Positions 53,658-64,000 of a stretch of 64,000 bases of DNA are shown here, one piece after another. The stretch's first letter is position 1, and every line of letters begins with the position of its first letter. The DNA lies in contig NZ_JAJOZE010000002.1 in assembly GCF_021166585.1 (NCBI RefSeq), forward strand, positions 372,001 through 436,000, written 5' to 3'. The notes beneath the pieces were generated by a model. The model was not told where the DNA came from and did no database searches. It saw only the letters and a list, made by a program, of their open reading frames with translations. Made by a program: the position numbers and the translations under genes. This DNA is from Metabacillus kandeliae (GTDB lineage Bacteria > Bacillota > Bacilli > Bacillales > Bacillaceae).

Positions 53658-54937
53658 ACTGACACCTTATCTCCCTTTAAAATGTGCATGGCAGCCCTTT
53701 TAGCGCTGGCAGCCGCTGCATCGGCTAATAATTCCTCATGTCCAGCCCAATCACCTGCTATATAAATGCCTTTTATTTCCGGAACAGCCGGACCCGGGTT
53801 TTCTGTTCTGCCCGTGTGAGGGAAATTATGCACGATAGTGATCTTCGGCAAATACTGCTGCTCCGCTGCTTCTTTTTTCCAGCCTGGGTGAAGCAAATCC
53901 ATTGCAGCGTCTAATTGCTGTTTTTCAGATTGTAAGTCCAGGTGTGTTCTTGTTAGATCATGATACTTCACAAGGCTTACGACACACTTGCCGTCATTGC
54001 TGAGCTTGGCTGCCCTGGACTGATTTGTAAAGAAGACCGGCTGATCAAGGCCTATTGCAAATTGGTGATTCTTATTCGGCAGTGTTTTTAACCCCATATC
54101 AAAACAGGAAGCGGTTACTGAGAGGGCTTCCTCTTTCCAGCGGTACAGCGAGGTTTTCTCTGAATTGGGTATTAGCCGGCATGCTTCGTGAGGCGGTACT
54201 GCCATAATGACGTGATGCGCTTCAAATGAATGATCGTGCGGGCACCATACTCGTTTAACTTCTCCATTGCAGTCAATGCGCTCCACACCTGCTGTTTCAT
54301 GCAGCTTAGCACCATATTGAGCAGCTTTAGACTTTAATTCATTTATAATTGATTCCCAGCCATAATCGGCATAGAAAACTCCCTCTTTCAAAACCCGCTG
54401 AACCTGCCTTATAACTGGCCTTGCCAGCTGAATATTTGCAGCATGGGTGTACGTTGCTGTACGGCAAAGGGCAAAAAAGAAGTGACGGACCATTGGATCA
54501 GCGATTTCTCTTTCCGCCCACGTTTGCAGACTTTCATGCGGAACCGAGTTCAAATCCATCTTATATAGATGAACCATAAGCTTTACAAGGCGGAGCTTCC
54601 CAGACAAAGTCAGAAATTGCTTTGAGAACAGGGAACGCCAGCCCATCGGCACTTGATAAACATCATTTTTCCAAATAACCTGGGCAGCCACAGAAGGTTT
54701 ATTGCCCTTAATTGAGACTCCCAATTCTTCAAAAATTTTATCAGCTTCACCGCCCTTATATAACGCATGGGCACCTAAGTTCATGAGCACGCCATTTTTA
54801 TTAATGGTCATCGCGCGTCCCCCGAAGCGGCTTGATTTCTCAAGCACCGCTGTTTTCTTCCCTTCCTTCGCCAGATAAAGGGCAGCGGTTAATCCTGCTA
54901 TTCCGCCCCCAATAATTACTGCATCATATCGTTCCAT
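53654..54937 (-). CDS. FAD-dependent amine oxidase/phytoene desaturase-like oxidoreductase, ECF41 partner
   Basis: This 427-residue flavoprotein begins with the dinucleotide-binding motif MERYDAVIIGGGIAGLTAALYLAKEGKKTAVLEKSSRFGGRA (residues 1-42) and ends with the second FAD contact (IKGIYIAGDWAGHEELLADAAAASAKRAA). It fits the NAD(P)-binding Rossmann-like/phytoene-desaturase type. The ATG at 54937 is chosen for the GGGAGGG site 6 nt upstream; a longer frame lacks one. It is the first gene of the ECF41 operon, and the ECF41 promoter lies 31 bp upstream of its start. The substrate is unknown. Confidence 0.9.
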   Translation of the reverse strand: MERYDAVIIGGGIAGLTAALYLAKEGKKTAVLEKSSRFGGRAMTINKNGVLMNLGAHALYKGGEADKIFEELGVSIKGNKPSVAAQVIWKNDVYQVPMGWRSLFSKQFLTLSGKLRLVKLMVHLYKMDLNSVPHESLQTWAEREIADPMVRHFFFALCRTATYTHAANIQLARPVIRQVQRVLKEGVFYADYGWESIINELKSKAAQYGAKLHETAGVERIDCNGEVKRVWCPHDHSFEAHHVIMAVPPHEACRLIPNSEKTSLYRWKEEALSVTASCFDMGLKTLPNKNHQFAIGLDQPVFFTNQSRAAKLSNDGKCVVSLVKYHDLTRTHLDLQSEKQQLDAAMDLLHPGWKKEAAEQQYLPKITIVHNFPHTGRTENPGPAVPEIKGIYIAGDWAGHEELLADAAAASAKRAAMHILKGDKVSV

Positions 54938-54967
54938 TTCAATCCCTCCCTTTCTTTTCATACTCAA

Positions 54968-54994
54968 GACGGATAAAGGATTGCAGCTGTGACA
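54968..54994 (-). promoter_or_regulatory. ECF41-type promoter
   Basis: The minus strand reads TGTCACA (54994-54988), a 16-bp spacer, then CGTC (54971-54968). This is, as I recall, exactly the consensus reported for ECF41 sigma factors (TGTCACA-N16-CGTC). It precedes the oxidoreductase-sigma operon, so the sigma factor probably drives its own operon. Confidence 0.85.
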
Positions 54995-55001
54995 TGAAAG
55001 C

Positions 55002-55026
55002 AAAAAAAGAGAGGGTTTCCCCTCTC
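55002..55026 (-). terminator. Intrinsic terminator of the Eis-like gene
   Basis: Minus-strand stem GAGAGGG/CCCTCTC with a GAAA loop followed by seven T. It lies just after the stop at 55031, isolating the ECF41 operon. Confidence 0.87.
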
Positions 55027-55030
55027 CCGC

Positions 55031-56173
55031 TTAAAAAAAATCATAGAAAAACGGCGTCAACCCAGGCAGCATGCTGCTGAATTTCTCAAGCTCTGTTTTT
55101 TCTCCTTTCACTTTCCCGATCAAGGACAGTGCTTCAACAGACTGATAGCCAAATAAAATAGCAGCAAGATCATTGATGGAAAGGCTGATGCCTTCAGAGG
55201 ATTCCCCTGTTTTCTCCGCTTTTTCCTCGCTCACTGAAAAGGAGCCGTTATTCCAGGAAGCATATTCATCTGTAATGTGAAGCGTCACTTTTCCTTCTTT
55301 AAAAGGATACTCTTTCAAAAAAGCTTCCGCATCAACAATTCGGGCCATAAAATACGGCTTGATTTCTGCTTTGATCCTTGGATCCGGCAGCAGGTGAAAG
55401 ATAGGCTCATCTTTGTGCGTGATCATCACAAGCTCTTTGATCATGGAATCATGCTGGCAGATGAAGTTCCACAGTCCATGGCGAGCTTCTTCATTGAGCG
55501 GCACAAATTCAGCTGCTGTCATTTTTTTGTCTTTTACTTTGTACAGTATGTATCCCTTTGGCTGTTTTTCCTTATTATAGTAAACCCCTAATGTGTAATC
55601 CCTGTATACCGAATTCTCCCACCACGCTCTGTCTCTGACCAGCATGCCGGCGAACGGCTCGGCAAACGCATCGTACAGCAGGTCAATTTCGCTGTTGTGC
55701 GCCTCTTTCGCAACCCGCTTCACTGTTCCTTCTACTTTTTTATGAACCGTTAAATCTTCTGAAGTTAAAGTAGAGACAAGACGATCGCTGAAAAGCTCCC
55801 AGCCGTATTTTCTGTAAAAAGACACTTTGAACGGATGCAGCATGGAAAGAGGATAGCCTTCTTCCTTAAGCTTTTGCAAAGTGAATTCCAGCATTTCTCT
55901 TACATGGCCCTGTCTCCTGTACTCTGGATAGGTCGCAACCCCAGCAAGACCGCCCATGCGCATTTTCTTTCCTCCTAAAAAAACTTCCAGCGGCAAAAAG
56001 TGCATGTTCGCGGCTAATTCATCTCCATCCAAGATCCCGTACAATTCATGATGCTCTTTCATCATGTCAAACAGCTTCTCTTTTTCTTCTTCAGGAACTT
56101 TATACTGAAAAGCGTATTCAGACAGCTTCAGCGCTTCTTCATACCAATTTTCATTTAACTTGATTACCTTCAA
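55031..56173 (-). CDS. Eis-like GNAT acetyltransferase with C-terminal SCP2-like domain
   Basis: This 380-residue protein has the Eis architecture: an N-terminal GNAT domain with the acetyl-CoA motif AGVATYPEYRRQGHVREML (about 78-96), a second degenerate GNAT domain, and a C-terminal sterol-carrier-like domain (about 290-380). The chain ends in a C-terminal Phe (FYDFF), and in Eis enzymes the terminal carboxylate takes part in catalysis. Eis can acetylate aminoglycosides or other amines; the substrate here is unknown. The start is TTG at 56173 with AGGAGG 9 nt upstream. No terminator is visible between it and purD, so it may be read from the pur operon. Confidence 0.9.
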   Translation of the reverse strand: MKVIKLNENWYEEALKLSEYAFQYKVPEEEKEKLFDMMKEHHELYGILDGDELAANMHFLPLEVFLGGKKMRMGGLAGVATYPEYRRQGHVREMLEFTLQKLKEEGYPLSMLHPFKVSFYRKYGWELFSDRLVSTLTSEDLTVHKKVEGTVKRVAKEAHNSEIDLLYDAFAEPFAGMLVRDRAWWENSVYRDYTLGVYYNKEKQPKGYILYKVKDKKMTAAEFVPLNEEARHGLWNFICQHDSMIKELVMITHKDEPIFHLLPDPRIKAEIKPYFMARIVDAEAFLKEYPFKEGKVTLHITDEYASWNNGSFSVSEEKAEKTGESSEGISLSINDLAAILFGYQSVEALSLIGKVKGEKTELEKFSSMLPGLTPFFYDFF

Positions 56174-56220
56174 CAGAAAGCACCTCCTGCTTCACCATTC
56201 GCCATCAGCCGCGTCAATTC

Positions 56221-57747
<1,527 letters not shown>

Positions 57748-59286
57748 TTAATGTTTGAAATGGCGGACGCCTGTGAAGACCATAGCGATGCCGTGTTTAT
57801 CAGCTGCCTGAATGGATTCTTCGTCACGGATGGAGCCCCCTGGCTGGATGATGGCTGTCACGCCTGCTTTTGCGGCAGCTTCAACCGTGTCTCCCATCGG
57901 GAAAAAGGCGTCAGAGCCCATGGCACTGCCTTCTGCCAGCTTTCCAGCCTGCTCGATCGCAATATTGGCAGAGCCGACTCTGTTCATTTGCCCTGCTCCG
58001 ACACCGACTGTTCTTTCATCTTTTGCGAGTACGATCGCATTCGATTTCACGTGCTTCACAACCGTCCAGGCAAGCTTCAGGTCCTTCCATTCCTGCTCTG
58101 ATGGTTCGCGCTTTGTTGGAATCGATGTGACTGTATCTTCAAATGTCAGAATGTCCTCTTCCTGTACAAGAAGCCCCCCTCTGACAGATGTCAGCTGTTT
58201 GGCGCCTGTGCTGCCTTTTTCAACCGGCACTGTTAGCAGTCTAATATTCTTCTTTCCTTTTAAAATCTGGAGCGCTTCCTCAGAATAGGATGGTGCAATG
58301 ACGATTTCCAAGAAGATTTCGTGAAGTCTTTCTGCTGTTTCCCTGTCAACCTCGCGATTCAGCGCAACAATTCCGCCGAAAATAGAAACTGGATCTGCTT
58401 CATAGGCCCGCTGATACGCTTCGAAAATAGTTGTTCCTGTACCAACTCCGCATGGATTCATATGCTTAACGGCAACAGCGGCAGGATCCTTGAATTCTCC
58501 AGCAATCTGAAGCGCTGTATCGGCATCTTTAATATTGTTATAGGATAGCTCCTTCCCGTGAAGCTGGACAGCTTCTGTGATGGAGCCCTTTGAATGGTCG
58601 GGAGATTCATAGAATGCTGCTTTTTGATGCGGGTTTTCGCCGTACCTTAAAGTCTGTTTCTTTTCAAATGTCACTGTTAAGGATTCTGGATCTTCCTCAC
58701 CTGTTATGTCTGTTAAGTAGCCGGCGATCATCGCATCATAGGCTGCCGTATGGCGGAAAACCTTTGCAGCAAGCTTTCTTTTCAGCTGGAGGCTGACATC
58801 CTCGTTTTCCTGTATTTCACTGATCACTTTTTCGTAATCACCAGGATCAGTAACAACCGTTACATGTTCATGATTTTTTGCTGAAGCGCGAAGCATGGCA
58901 GGCCCGCCGATATCAATGTTTTCAATCGCATCTTCCAGTGTAAAATCGCTCTTCGTGATCGTTTCTTTAAAAGGATACAAGTTAACTGCTACAAGATCGA
59001 TCGGCTGAATGTTGTTCGCAGCGAGCTGCTCCATATGGCTGCTGTTTGTTTTCACCGCAAGCAGTCCGCCGTGAATCGCAGGGTGGAGCGTTTTAACTCT
59101 GCCGTCCATAATTTCCGGAAAGCCTGTCACCTCTGAAACGCTTTTTACATGCAGTCCTTTTTCCTCCAGAAGCTTTTTAGTCCCGCCTGTTGAAATGATT
59201 TCAACGCCAAGTTCAATCAGCTTTTCTGCGAATTCAGCGAGATGTTCTTTGTTGGATACACTTAAGAGAGCACGTTTGATTGTCAT
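57748..59286 (-). CDS. purH: Bifunctional AICAR transformylase/IMP cyclohydrolase
   Basis: This 512-residue protein has the IMP cyclohydrolase domain first (1-200; [31 protein letters not shown]), then AICAR transformylase ([57 protein letters not shown]). It carries the last two steps to IMP. It overlaps purN by 4 bp (ATGA), showing coupling. Confidence 0.98.
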   Translation of the reverse strand: MTIKRALLSVSNKEHLAEFAEKLIELGVEIISTGGTKKLLEEKGLHVKSVSEVTGFPEIMDGRVKTLHPAIHGGLLAVKTNSSHMEQLAANNIQPIDLVAVNLYPFKETITKSDFTLEDAIENIDIGGPAMLRASAKNHEHVTVVTDPGDYEKVISEIQENEDVSLQLKRKLAAKVFRHTAAYDAMIAGYLTDITGEEDPESLTVTFEKKQTLRYGENPHQKAAFYESPDHSKGSITEAVQLHGKELSYNNIKDADTALQIAGEFKDPAAVAVKHMNPCGVGTGTTIFEAYQRAYEADPVSIFGGIVALNREVDRETAERLHEIFLEIVIAPSYSEEALQILKGKKNIRLLTVPVEKGSTGAKQLTSVRGGLLVQEEDILTFEDTVTSIPTKREPSEQEWKDLKLAWTVVKHVKSNAIVLAKDERTVGVGAGQMNRVGSANIAIEQAGKLAEGSAMGSDAFFPMGDTVEAAAKAGVTAIIQPGGSIRDEESIQAADKHGIAMVFTGVRHFKH

Positions 59287-59870
59287 TTCGGAACCACCTT
59301 TGCCTTTTCTTCGATTATTTTCTGCAGAACATATGGGTAAAAGCTGTGTTCAGCACGGTGAATTTTTTCTGTCAGGCTGTCAAGGGTATCACTTTTTTCA
59401 ATAGAAATCGGCTTTTGCGCGATGATTGGCCCTGTATCCATACCGGCATCAACAAAATGAACGCTGATGCCGGTCTCGGTGGCACCCGCGTCCATTGCCT
59501 GCTTGACCGCATCTTTCCCGGGAAAAGCCGGAAGCAGAGAGGGATGCAGATTCACAATCCTTTGTTCATATGCCTCAAGCAGTGTCGGCCCAATCAATCT
59601 CATGTAGCCGGCAAGGAAAATCCATTCCACTCCTTTTGCTTTTAACGCTGATAGAATTTCCCTCTCAAAGGCCGCTTTAGTTTCATATTGCTTCGGATGA
59701 AAAACAAAAGCCGGTATGCCTTCTGCCTTCGCCCGCTCTGCCGCATAAGCCTTTTCCCTGTCCGATACAAGAAGCGATATATCGGCAGCGAGCCCGCCTG
59801 ATTTGGCAGCATCAACAATCGCCTGAAAATTCGAGCCATTACCTGATGCGAAGACCGCTGCTTTTTTCAT
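59283..59870 (-). CDS. purN: Phosphoribosylglycinamide formyltransferase (folate-dependent)
   Basis: This 195-residue enzyme has the PurN motifs [45 protein letters not shown] (catalytic region Asn-His) and [15 protein letters not shown] with the catalytic Asp. It formylates GAR using 10-formyl-THF. It overlaps purM and purH by 4 bp each. Confidence 0.97.
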   Translation of the reverse strand: MKKAAVFASGNGSNFQAIVDAAKSGGLAADISLLVSDREKAYAAERAKAEGIPAFVFHPKQYETKAAFEREILSALKAKGVEWIFLAGYMRLIGPTLLEAYEQRIVNLHPSLLPAFPGKDAVKQAMDAGATETGISVHFVDAGMDTGPIIAQKPISIEKSDTLDSLTEKIHRAEHSFYPYVLQKIIEEKAKVVPK

Positions 59871-60907
59871 AAAAGGCTGCCTCCGCCGAAGCTGACGCCG
59901 TCTCCTTCTTTCACCCGGCCGATGATGAAGGCTTTTTCTCCGTTCTTTTCAAGAATCTTAATGGCATCCAGCATGCTTTCATACGGAACAGCCAGTACAA
60001 AGCCGATCCCCATATTGAATACGTTGAACATCTCTTCTCTTGAAAGAGAACCTTTCTCTTCAAGAAGCTCAAAAATACCCGGGACAGGCCATGAGCCATA
60101 GTCAATTTCAGCTCCGCAGCCTTTTGGAAGCATCCGCGGAATATTTTCAATAAAGCCGCCGCCGGTTATGTGCGCCATACCGGAGACTGTCGTTTTTTTC
60201 AATACCTCAAGCACAGCTTTCACATAAATCCGGGTCGGGGCAAGAAGCTCTTCGCCAAGCGGCCTGTCAAGCGGTGCATAGGTTTCTTTTAAATCCAGCG
60301 CCGCTTCCTCTAAAAGAATTTTCCGGACAAGAGTGAAGCCATTGCTGTGAAGGCCGTTTGACACAAGCCCGATCAGCGTATGTCCAGGCTTAATGTTTTC
60401 GCCTGTGATTAAATCGCCCTTTTCACAGGCTCCGACAGAAAATCCGGCAAGATCGTATTCGCCATTTTCGTATAAACCTGGCATTTCCGCTGTTTCTCCG
60501 CCGATTAATGCACAGCCTGCCTCAGCGCAGCCGTCAGCAACCCCTTTTACGATCTCTTCAATCTTTGCAGGATCTGCTTTTCCGACTGCAAGGTAATCAA
60601 GAAAAAACAGCGGCTCTGCTCCCTGTGCCAGGATATCATTTACACACATCGCGACAGCATCAATTCCGATCGTATCGTGAGCATCTTCCATAAACGCAAG
60701 CTTCAGCTTTGTGCCGACTCCATCTGTGCCTGATATGAGGACAGGCTTTTTATAGGCCAGCTCTGACAGATCAAAAATGCCGCCGAAACCGCCGAGAATC
60801 GTCTGAGCTCCGGTTCTTGCTGTCCGTTCCACATGCTTTTTCATCCGGTTGACTGCATCGTAGCCGGCTTCAATATCCACACCGGCCTCTCTATAGGCTT
60901 TAGACAT
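59867..60907 (-). CDS. purM: Phosphoribosylformylglycinamidine cyclo-ligase
   Basis: This 346-residue protein has the AIR synthetase motifs [37 protein letters not shown] and GGETAEMPG. It closes the imidazole ring using ATP. The ATG at 60907 follows GGAGGAAGCGGG; a 36-residue extension in frame has no site and lies over the end of purF. It overlaps purN by 4 bp. Confidence 0.97.
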   Translation of the reverse strand: MSKAYREAGVDIEAGYDAVNRMKKHVERTARTGAQTILGGFGGIFDLSELAYKKPVLISGTDGVGTKLKLAFMEDAHDTIGIDAVAMCVNDILAQGAEPLFFLDYLAVGKADPAKIEEIVKGVADGCAEAGCALIGGETAEMPGLYENGEYDLAGFSVGACEKGDLITGENIKPGHTLIGLVSNGLHSNGFTLVRKILLEEAALDLKETYAPLDRPLGEELLAPTRIYVKAVLEVLKKTTVSGMAHITGGGFIENIPRMLPKGCGAEIDYGSWPVPGIFELLEEKGSLSREEMFNVFNMGIGFVLAVPYESMLDAIKILEKNGEKAFIIGRVKEGDGVSFGGGSLL

Positions 60908-60930
60908 CCCGCTTCCTCCTTTTTTATCCT

Positions 60931-62352
60931 TTACAGATGGACTTCCTTTTCGTGAGGGAGCACCGTATCTGAGTAGATTTCCGTCGGGTAGTTCCCCGTA
61001 AAGCAGGCCATGCATTGCCCACTGTGCTCACCGGCATAGGGACGGCCGATTCCTTCCACAAGCCCTTTTTCGCTTAAAAATTCAAGTGAGTCCGCCCCGA
61101 TCATTTTCCGGATTTCTTCAGGAGTGTGCGAGGAGGCAATCAATTCTTCATGTGTAGAAGTGTCGATCCCGTAAAAGCACGGATGGCTGATCGGCGGAGA
61201 GCTAATGCGCACGTGCACTTCGGCAGCGCCTGCATCCCTCAGCATCTGCACAATTCTCCTGCTCGTTGTTCCCCTCACAATCGAATCGTCCACCATGATG
61301 ACCCGCTTTCCTTCGACAACCCCTCTGACAGGCGACAGCTTCATTTTGACCCCCTGCTCCCTGAGCGACTGCGAAGGCTGAATAAACGTGCGGCCGACAT
61401 AGCGGTTCTTGATGAGGCCAAGCTCATACGGAATGCCTGTTGCTTCTGCAAAGCCAATGGCTGCCGAGATGCTGGAATCCGGAACGCCTGTAACCACATC
61501 TGCTTCAACAGGGGCTTCCTTTGCGAGCTGCTTGCCGAGATTCTTCCGCGCTGTATGAATGTTAATGCCGTCAATGCTGCTGTCAGGCCTTGAAAAATAA
61601 ATATATTCCATGCTGCACATTGCCCGATTGCTTCCACCGGAAAATCGTTCTGACACAAGGCCGCTGTCATTGATCATCAATAGCTCGCCCGGCTGCACAT
61701 CCCGCAAATACTCGGCACCCACAATATCGAGGGCGCATGTCTCTGACGCTACAACATAAGCGTCTCCGATCATGCCGAGGCAAAGCGGTCTCAAACCGTG
61801 CGGATCAAGCGCCACCATCATTTCATTTTCTGTCAGGATTACAAACGCATAGGCGCCTTTCAGCATAGAAAGAGCATTTTTCACCTTCTCCTTCAGATCC
61901 GCATAGCCGCTTCGCTTGATCAAGTGAGCCAGAACCTCTGTATCAGACGTTGTTTGAAAAATACTGCCCTGGCTCTCAAGCTGATGCTTCAGGTGAGTGG
62001 CATTGACTAAATTGCCGTTATGCGTCAGGGCCAGGCCCCCGCTCTCGGAACGGAAAACAAGCGGCTGAACGTTTTCATAGCCTCCTCCGCCTGCTGTCGC
62101 ATAGCGGACATGGCCGATGGCGGCATGGCCTGCGAGATCCTTCAACCCTCCATTTTGGAAGACCTCAGTAATGAGGCCGAGTCCTTTATGGGCGTGAAGA
62201 ACTTCGCTGTCTGTCGAAACAATCCCTGCGCCTTCCTGTCCTCTATGCTGCAGACTGTGCAGGCCGTAATAGCTGATTTGCGAAGCATCCGGATGTCCCC
62301 AGATGCCAAAAACGCCGCACTCTTCATTCAGGCCTTTGATTTCAGCAAGCAT
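60931..62352 (-). CDS. purF: Amidophosphoribosyltransferase, with an 11-residue propeptide
   Basis: This 473-residue protein starts [11 protein letters not shown] followed by CGVFGI. The cleavage exposes Cys12 as the N-terminal nucleophile of the Ntn glutaminase domain, as in B. subtilis PurF. The phosphoribosyltransferase loop [15 protein letters not shown] is seen near residues 345-360. Cys-rich C-terminal [10 protein letters not shown] marks the Fe-S ligand region of the Bacillus-type enzyme. It makes phosphoribosylamine, the first committed step. The ATG 62352 has AAAGGAG; it overlaps purL by 25 bp. Confidence 0.97.
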   Translation of the reverse strand: MLAEIKGLNEECGVFGIWGHPDASQISYYGLHSLQHRGQEGAGIVSTDSEVLHAHKGLGLITEVFQNGGLKDLAGHAAIGHVRYATAGGGGYENVQPLVFRSESGGLALTHNGNLVNATHLKHQLESQGSIFQTTSDTEVLAHLIKRSGYADLKEKVKNALSMLKGAYAFVILTENEMMVALDPHGLRPLCLGMIGDAYVVASETCALDIVGAEYLRDVQPGELLMINDSGLVSERFSGGSNRAMCSMEYIYFSRPDSSIDGINIHTARKNLGKQLAKEAPVEADVVTGVPDSSISAAIGFAEATGIPYELGLIKNRYVGRTFIQPSQSLREQGVKMKLSPVRGVVEGKRVIMVDDSIVRGTTSRRIVQMLRDAGAAEVHVRISSPPISHPCFYGIDTSTHEELIASSHTPEEIRKMIGADSLEFLSEKGLVEGIGRPYAGEHSGQCMACFTGNYPTEIYSDTVLPHEKEVHL

Positions 62353-64000
62353 GGTATCGCTCCTTTCCAGATTTCTTTTAGCTCGGAAACCTGTGCGTCG
62401 ATCCAATGTTTCTTATCATCACCAGTGACGAGAAGGCGGCCGTTCCCTGTTACTTCTCCGATTTGCACCGCCTGTACCTCTGCCTCAAAGGCTTCCTTTT
62501 TTTCACGTGAAACACTGACAAGGTATCTTGACTGCGTTTCGCTGAACAGCTCTGTAACTGCTTCTCCCTGAAGAGTCACACTTGCGCCCATTCCTTCCGT
62601 GCCAAAGGTGCACTCAGCGAGCGCCACTGCAAGGCCGCCTTCTGCCAGATCATGAGCAGAAGCAACAAGCCCTTTTCGGATCGCTTTTGACAGCTCTTCC
62701 ATGCGCTCCTTTTCAATCCCAAGGTCAAGCTCAGGCGCTTTGCCTGAAATATCGCCATTTATAAGCTTTTGAAGCTCGCTTCCGCCAAACTCAGGCTTTG
62801 CAGAGCCAATCAGGTAAATCAAATCACCGTTTTCTTTAAAATGCTGGGTCGTGATATAGGATGTATCCTCAATGAGCCCGACCATCCCGATGACTGGCGT
62901 CGGGTAGATGGCAGTTCCATTCGTTTCATTGTAAAGGGAGACATTGCCTCCGATAACAGGTGCGTTCAGTGCAAGGCACGCCGCAATCATGCCCTCTGCC
63001 GCCTTTTCGAGCTGCCAGAAGATCTCAGGGTTTTCCGGGCTTCCGAAATTCAGGCAGTCTGTGATGGCAAGAGGGGTGCCTCCTGAGCAGACGATGTTGC
63101 GTGCAGCTTCTGCCACGGCGATCCTGCCGCCTGTTTCCGGATCAAGGTACAGGTAGCGCGAATTGCAGTCCGTTGTCATGGCGAGCGCCTTTTTTGTGCC
63201 TCTGATGCGGAGAACAGCAGCGTCAGAGCCTGGGGCAACAACCGTGTTTGTCTGCACCATATGATCATACTGGCTGTAAACCCACTCCTTGCTCGCAATT
63301 GTCGGCTGCGCCAGAAGCTCCTTCAGTGTTTCCTGCAGGTCGTTCACAACAGGCTTTTCAAGGGCCATATCCTGAAATTCTGTAAAGTATACCGGCACTT
63401 TTGACGTCTTATGATAAACAGGCGCATCCTCCGCAAGCGCGTCAACTGGAATAACGGCTGCTGTTTCTCCTTTATGCGTCACATGAAGGAGCTTATCGTC
63501 TGTTACCGTTCCGATCGCTTTCGCCTCAAGCTCATACTTGGCAAAAATCCGCTCTATTTCCTCTTCCCGTCCTTTTTCGATAATCAAAAGCATCCGCTCC
63601 TGCGACTCGGAAAGCATCATTTCGTAAGGTGTCATGCCTGTTTCGCGCTGCGGCACGAGGTCAAGGTTCATCGCAATGCCTGAGCCCCCCTTGCTCGCCA
63701 TTTCGGCAGCAGAGCTCGTCAGGCCTGCAGCTCCCATATCCTGAATGCCGACGAGAGCATCGCATTGAATCGCCTCAAGGCACGCCTCAAGCAGCAGCTT
63801 TTCCATGAATGGATCTCCCACTTGTACGGCTGGACGCTTTTCATCTGACTGATCATTCAGCTCTTCTGAGGCAAAGGTTGCACCGTGAATCCCGTCGCGG
63901 CCTGTTTTGGCGCCGGCATACATCACGGTGTTGCCGATTCCTTTTGCCTGGCCTTTTTTGATATCCTCATGGTTAATGAGGCCGACGCACATGGCATTCA
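62328..64000 (-). CDS. purL: Phosphoribosylformylglycinamidine synthase subunit PurL, N-terminus cut by window
   Basis: The visible 557 residues are the C-terminal three quarters of a ~740-residue PurL. The frame continues off the right edge (NAMCVGLI). Conserved parts include [61 protein letters not shown] and [16 protein letters not shown]. With PurQ and PurS it converts FGAR to FGAM using glutamine ammonia. It overlaps purF by 25 bp. The operon's control region is outside the window. Confidence 0.96.
   Translation of the reverse strand, partial: NAMCVGLINHEDIKKGQAKGIGNTVMYAGAKTGRDGIHGATFASEELNDQSDEKRPAVQVGDPFMEKLLLEACLEAIQCDALVGIQDMGAAGLTSSAAEMASKGGSGIAMNLDLVPQRETGMTPYEMMLSESQERMLLIIEKGREEEIERIFAKYELEAKAIGTVTDDKLLHVTHKGETAAVIPVDALAEDAPVYHKTSKVPVYFTEFQDMALEKPVVNDLQETLKELLAQPTIASKEWVYSQYDHMVQTNTVVAPGSDAAVLRIRGTKKALAMTTDCNSRYLYLDPETGGRIAVAEAARNIVCSGGTPLAITDCLNFGSPENPEIFWQLEKAAEGMIAACLALNAPVIGGNVSLYNETNGTAIYPTPVIGMVGLIEDTSYITTQHFKENGDLIYLIGSAKPEFGGSELQKLINGDISGKAPELDLGIEKERMEELSKAIRKGLVASAHDLAEGGLAVALAECTFGTEGMGASVTLQGEAVTELFSETQSRYLVSVSREKKEAFEAEVQAVQIGEVTGNGRLLVTGDDKKHWIDAQVSELKEIWKGAIPCLLKSKA

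Overview
The window comes from a low-to-moderate GC Gram-positive bacterium of the family Bacillaceae. The evidence is AGGAGG-type ribosome sites, frequent TTG/GTG starts, long intrinsic terminators, a gatCAB operon, a pcrB-pcrA-ligA-camS operon, yerC, yerA and a purine operon (purL-F-M-N-H-D). This is the order of the yer/pur region of Bacillus subtilis, read on the minus strand. Gene content between these anchors differs strongly from B. subtilis, so it is probably another Bacillaceae genus; I cannot name it.

Layout. 1-9.3 kb: a sugar module with a GH32 fructan hydrolase (cut by the window edge), an LplA/B/C-type ABC importer without its own ATPase, and a YesM/YesN-type kinase and regulator whose operon ends in a second solute-binding protein. 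A perfect cre box lies upstream of the importer. 9.3-12.1 kb: an MFS permease, a GNAT enzyme and diacylglycerol kinase (dgkB). 12.1-26.4 kb: an accessory region between dgkB and gatB. It holds a VWA protein, a drug-type MFS pump behind an 11-codon leader ORF, a TetR/Pip-like export pair, four DinB-fold genes, two class I glutamine-amidotransferase hydrolases, a TPP-riboswitch tenA-thiY unit, a MarC protein and an AraC/GyrI-like regulator. 26.8-30 kb: gatCAB. 30.2-36.5 kb: a PAS sensor kinase, a P-loop kinase, a CynX-type MFS, 1-pyrroline-5-carboxylate dehydrogenase with a promoter and cre-like site, and an ArsR-AHSA1 pair. 36.6-45.2 kb: camS, ligA, pcrA, pcrB, yerC, yerA. 45.3-56.2 kb: a second accessory stretch with small membrane proteins, a secreted two-repeat protein, an MFS pump behind an SD-sequestering hairpin, DUF2243-CtaG, VOC, a fifth DinB, an RDD protein, an ECF41 sigma factor with its oxidoreductase partner and a matching ECF41 promoter, and an Eis-like acetyltransferase. 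56.2-64 kb: purD, H, N, M, F and truncated purL.

The most unusual structure is a family of intergenic direct-repeat arrays at about 15.4, 26.5, 33.8 and 45.7-46.1 kb. Units of 20-21 bp carry a TGCGG/TGCAG core. In the three larger arrays the first four unit-to-unit steps are exactly 21 bp and the later steps are 20 bp. These are not CRISPRs and are not coding. Other points of interest are two candidate ribosome-mediated attenuators in front of MFS pumps and a 258-bp structured gap inside the otherwise tightly packed pur operon.
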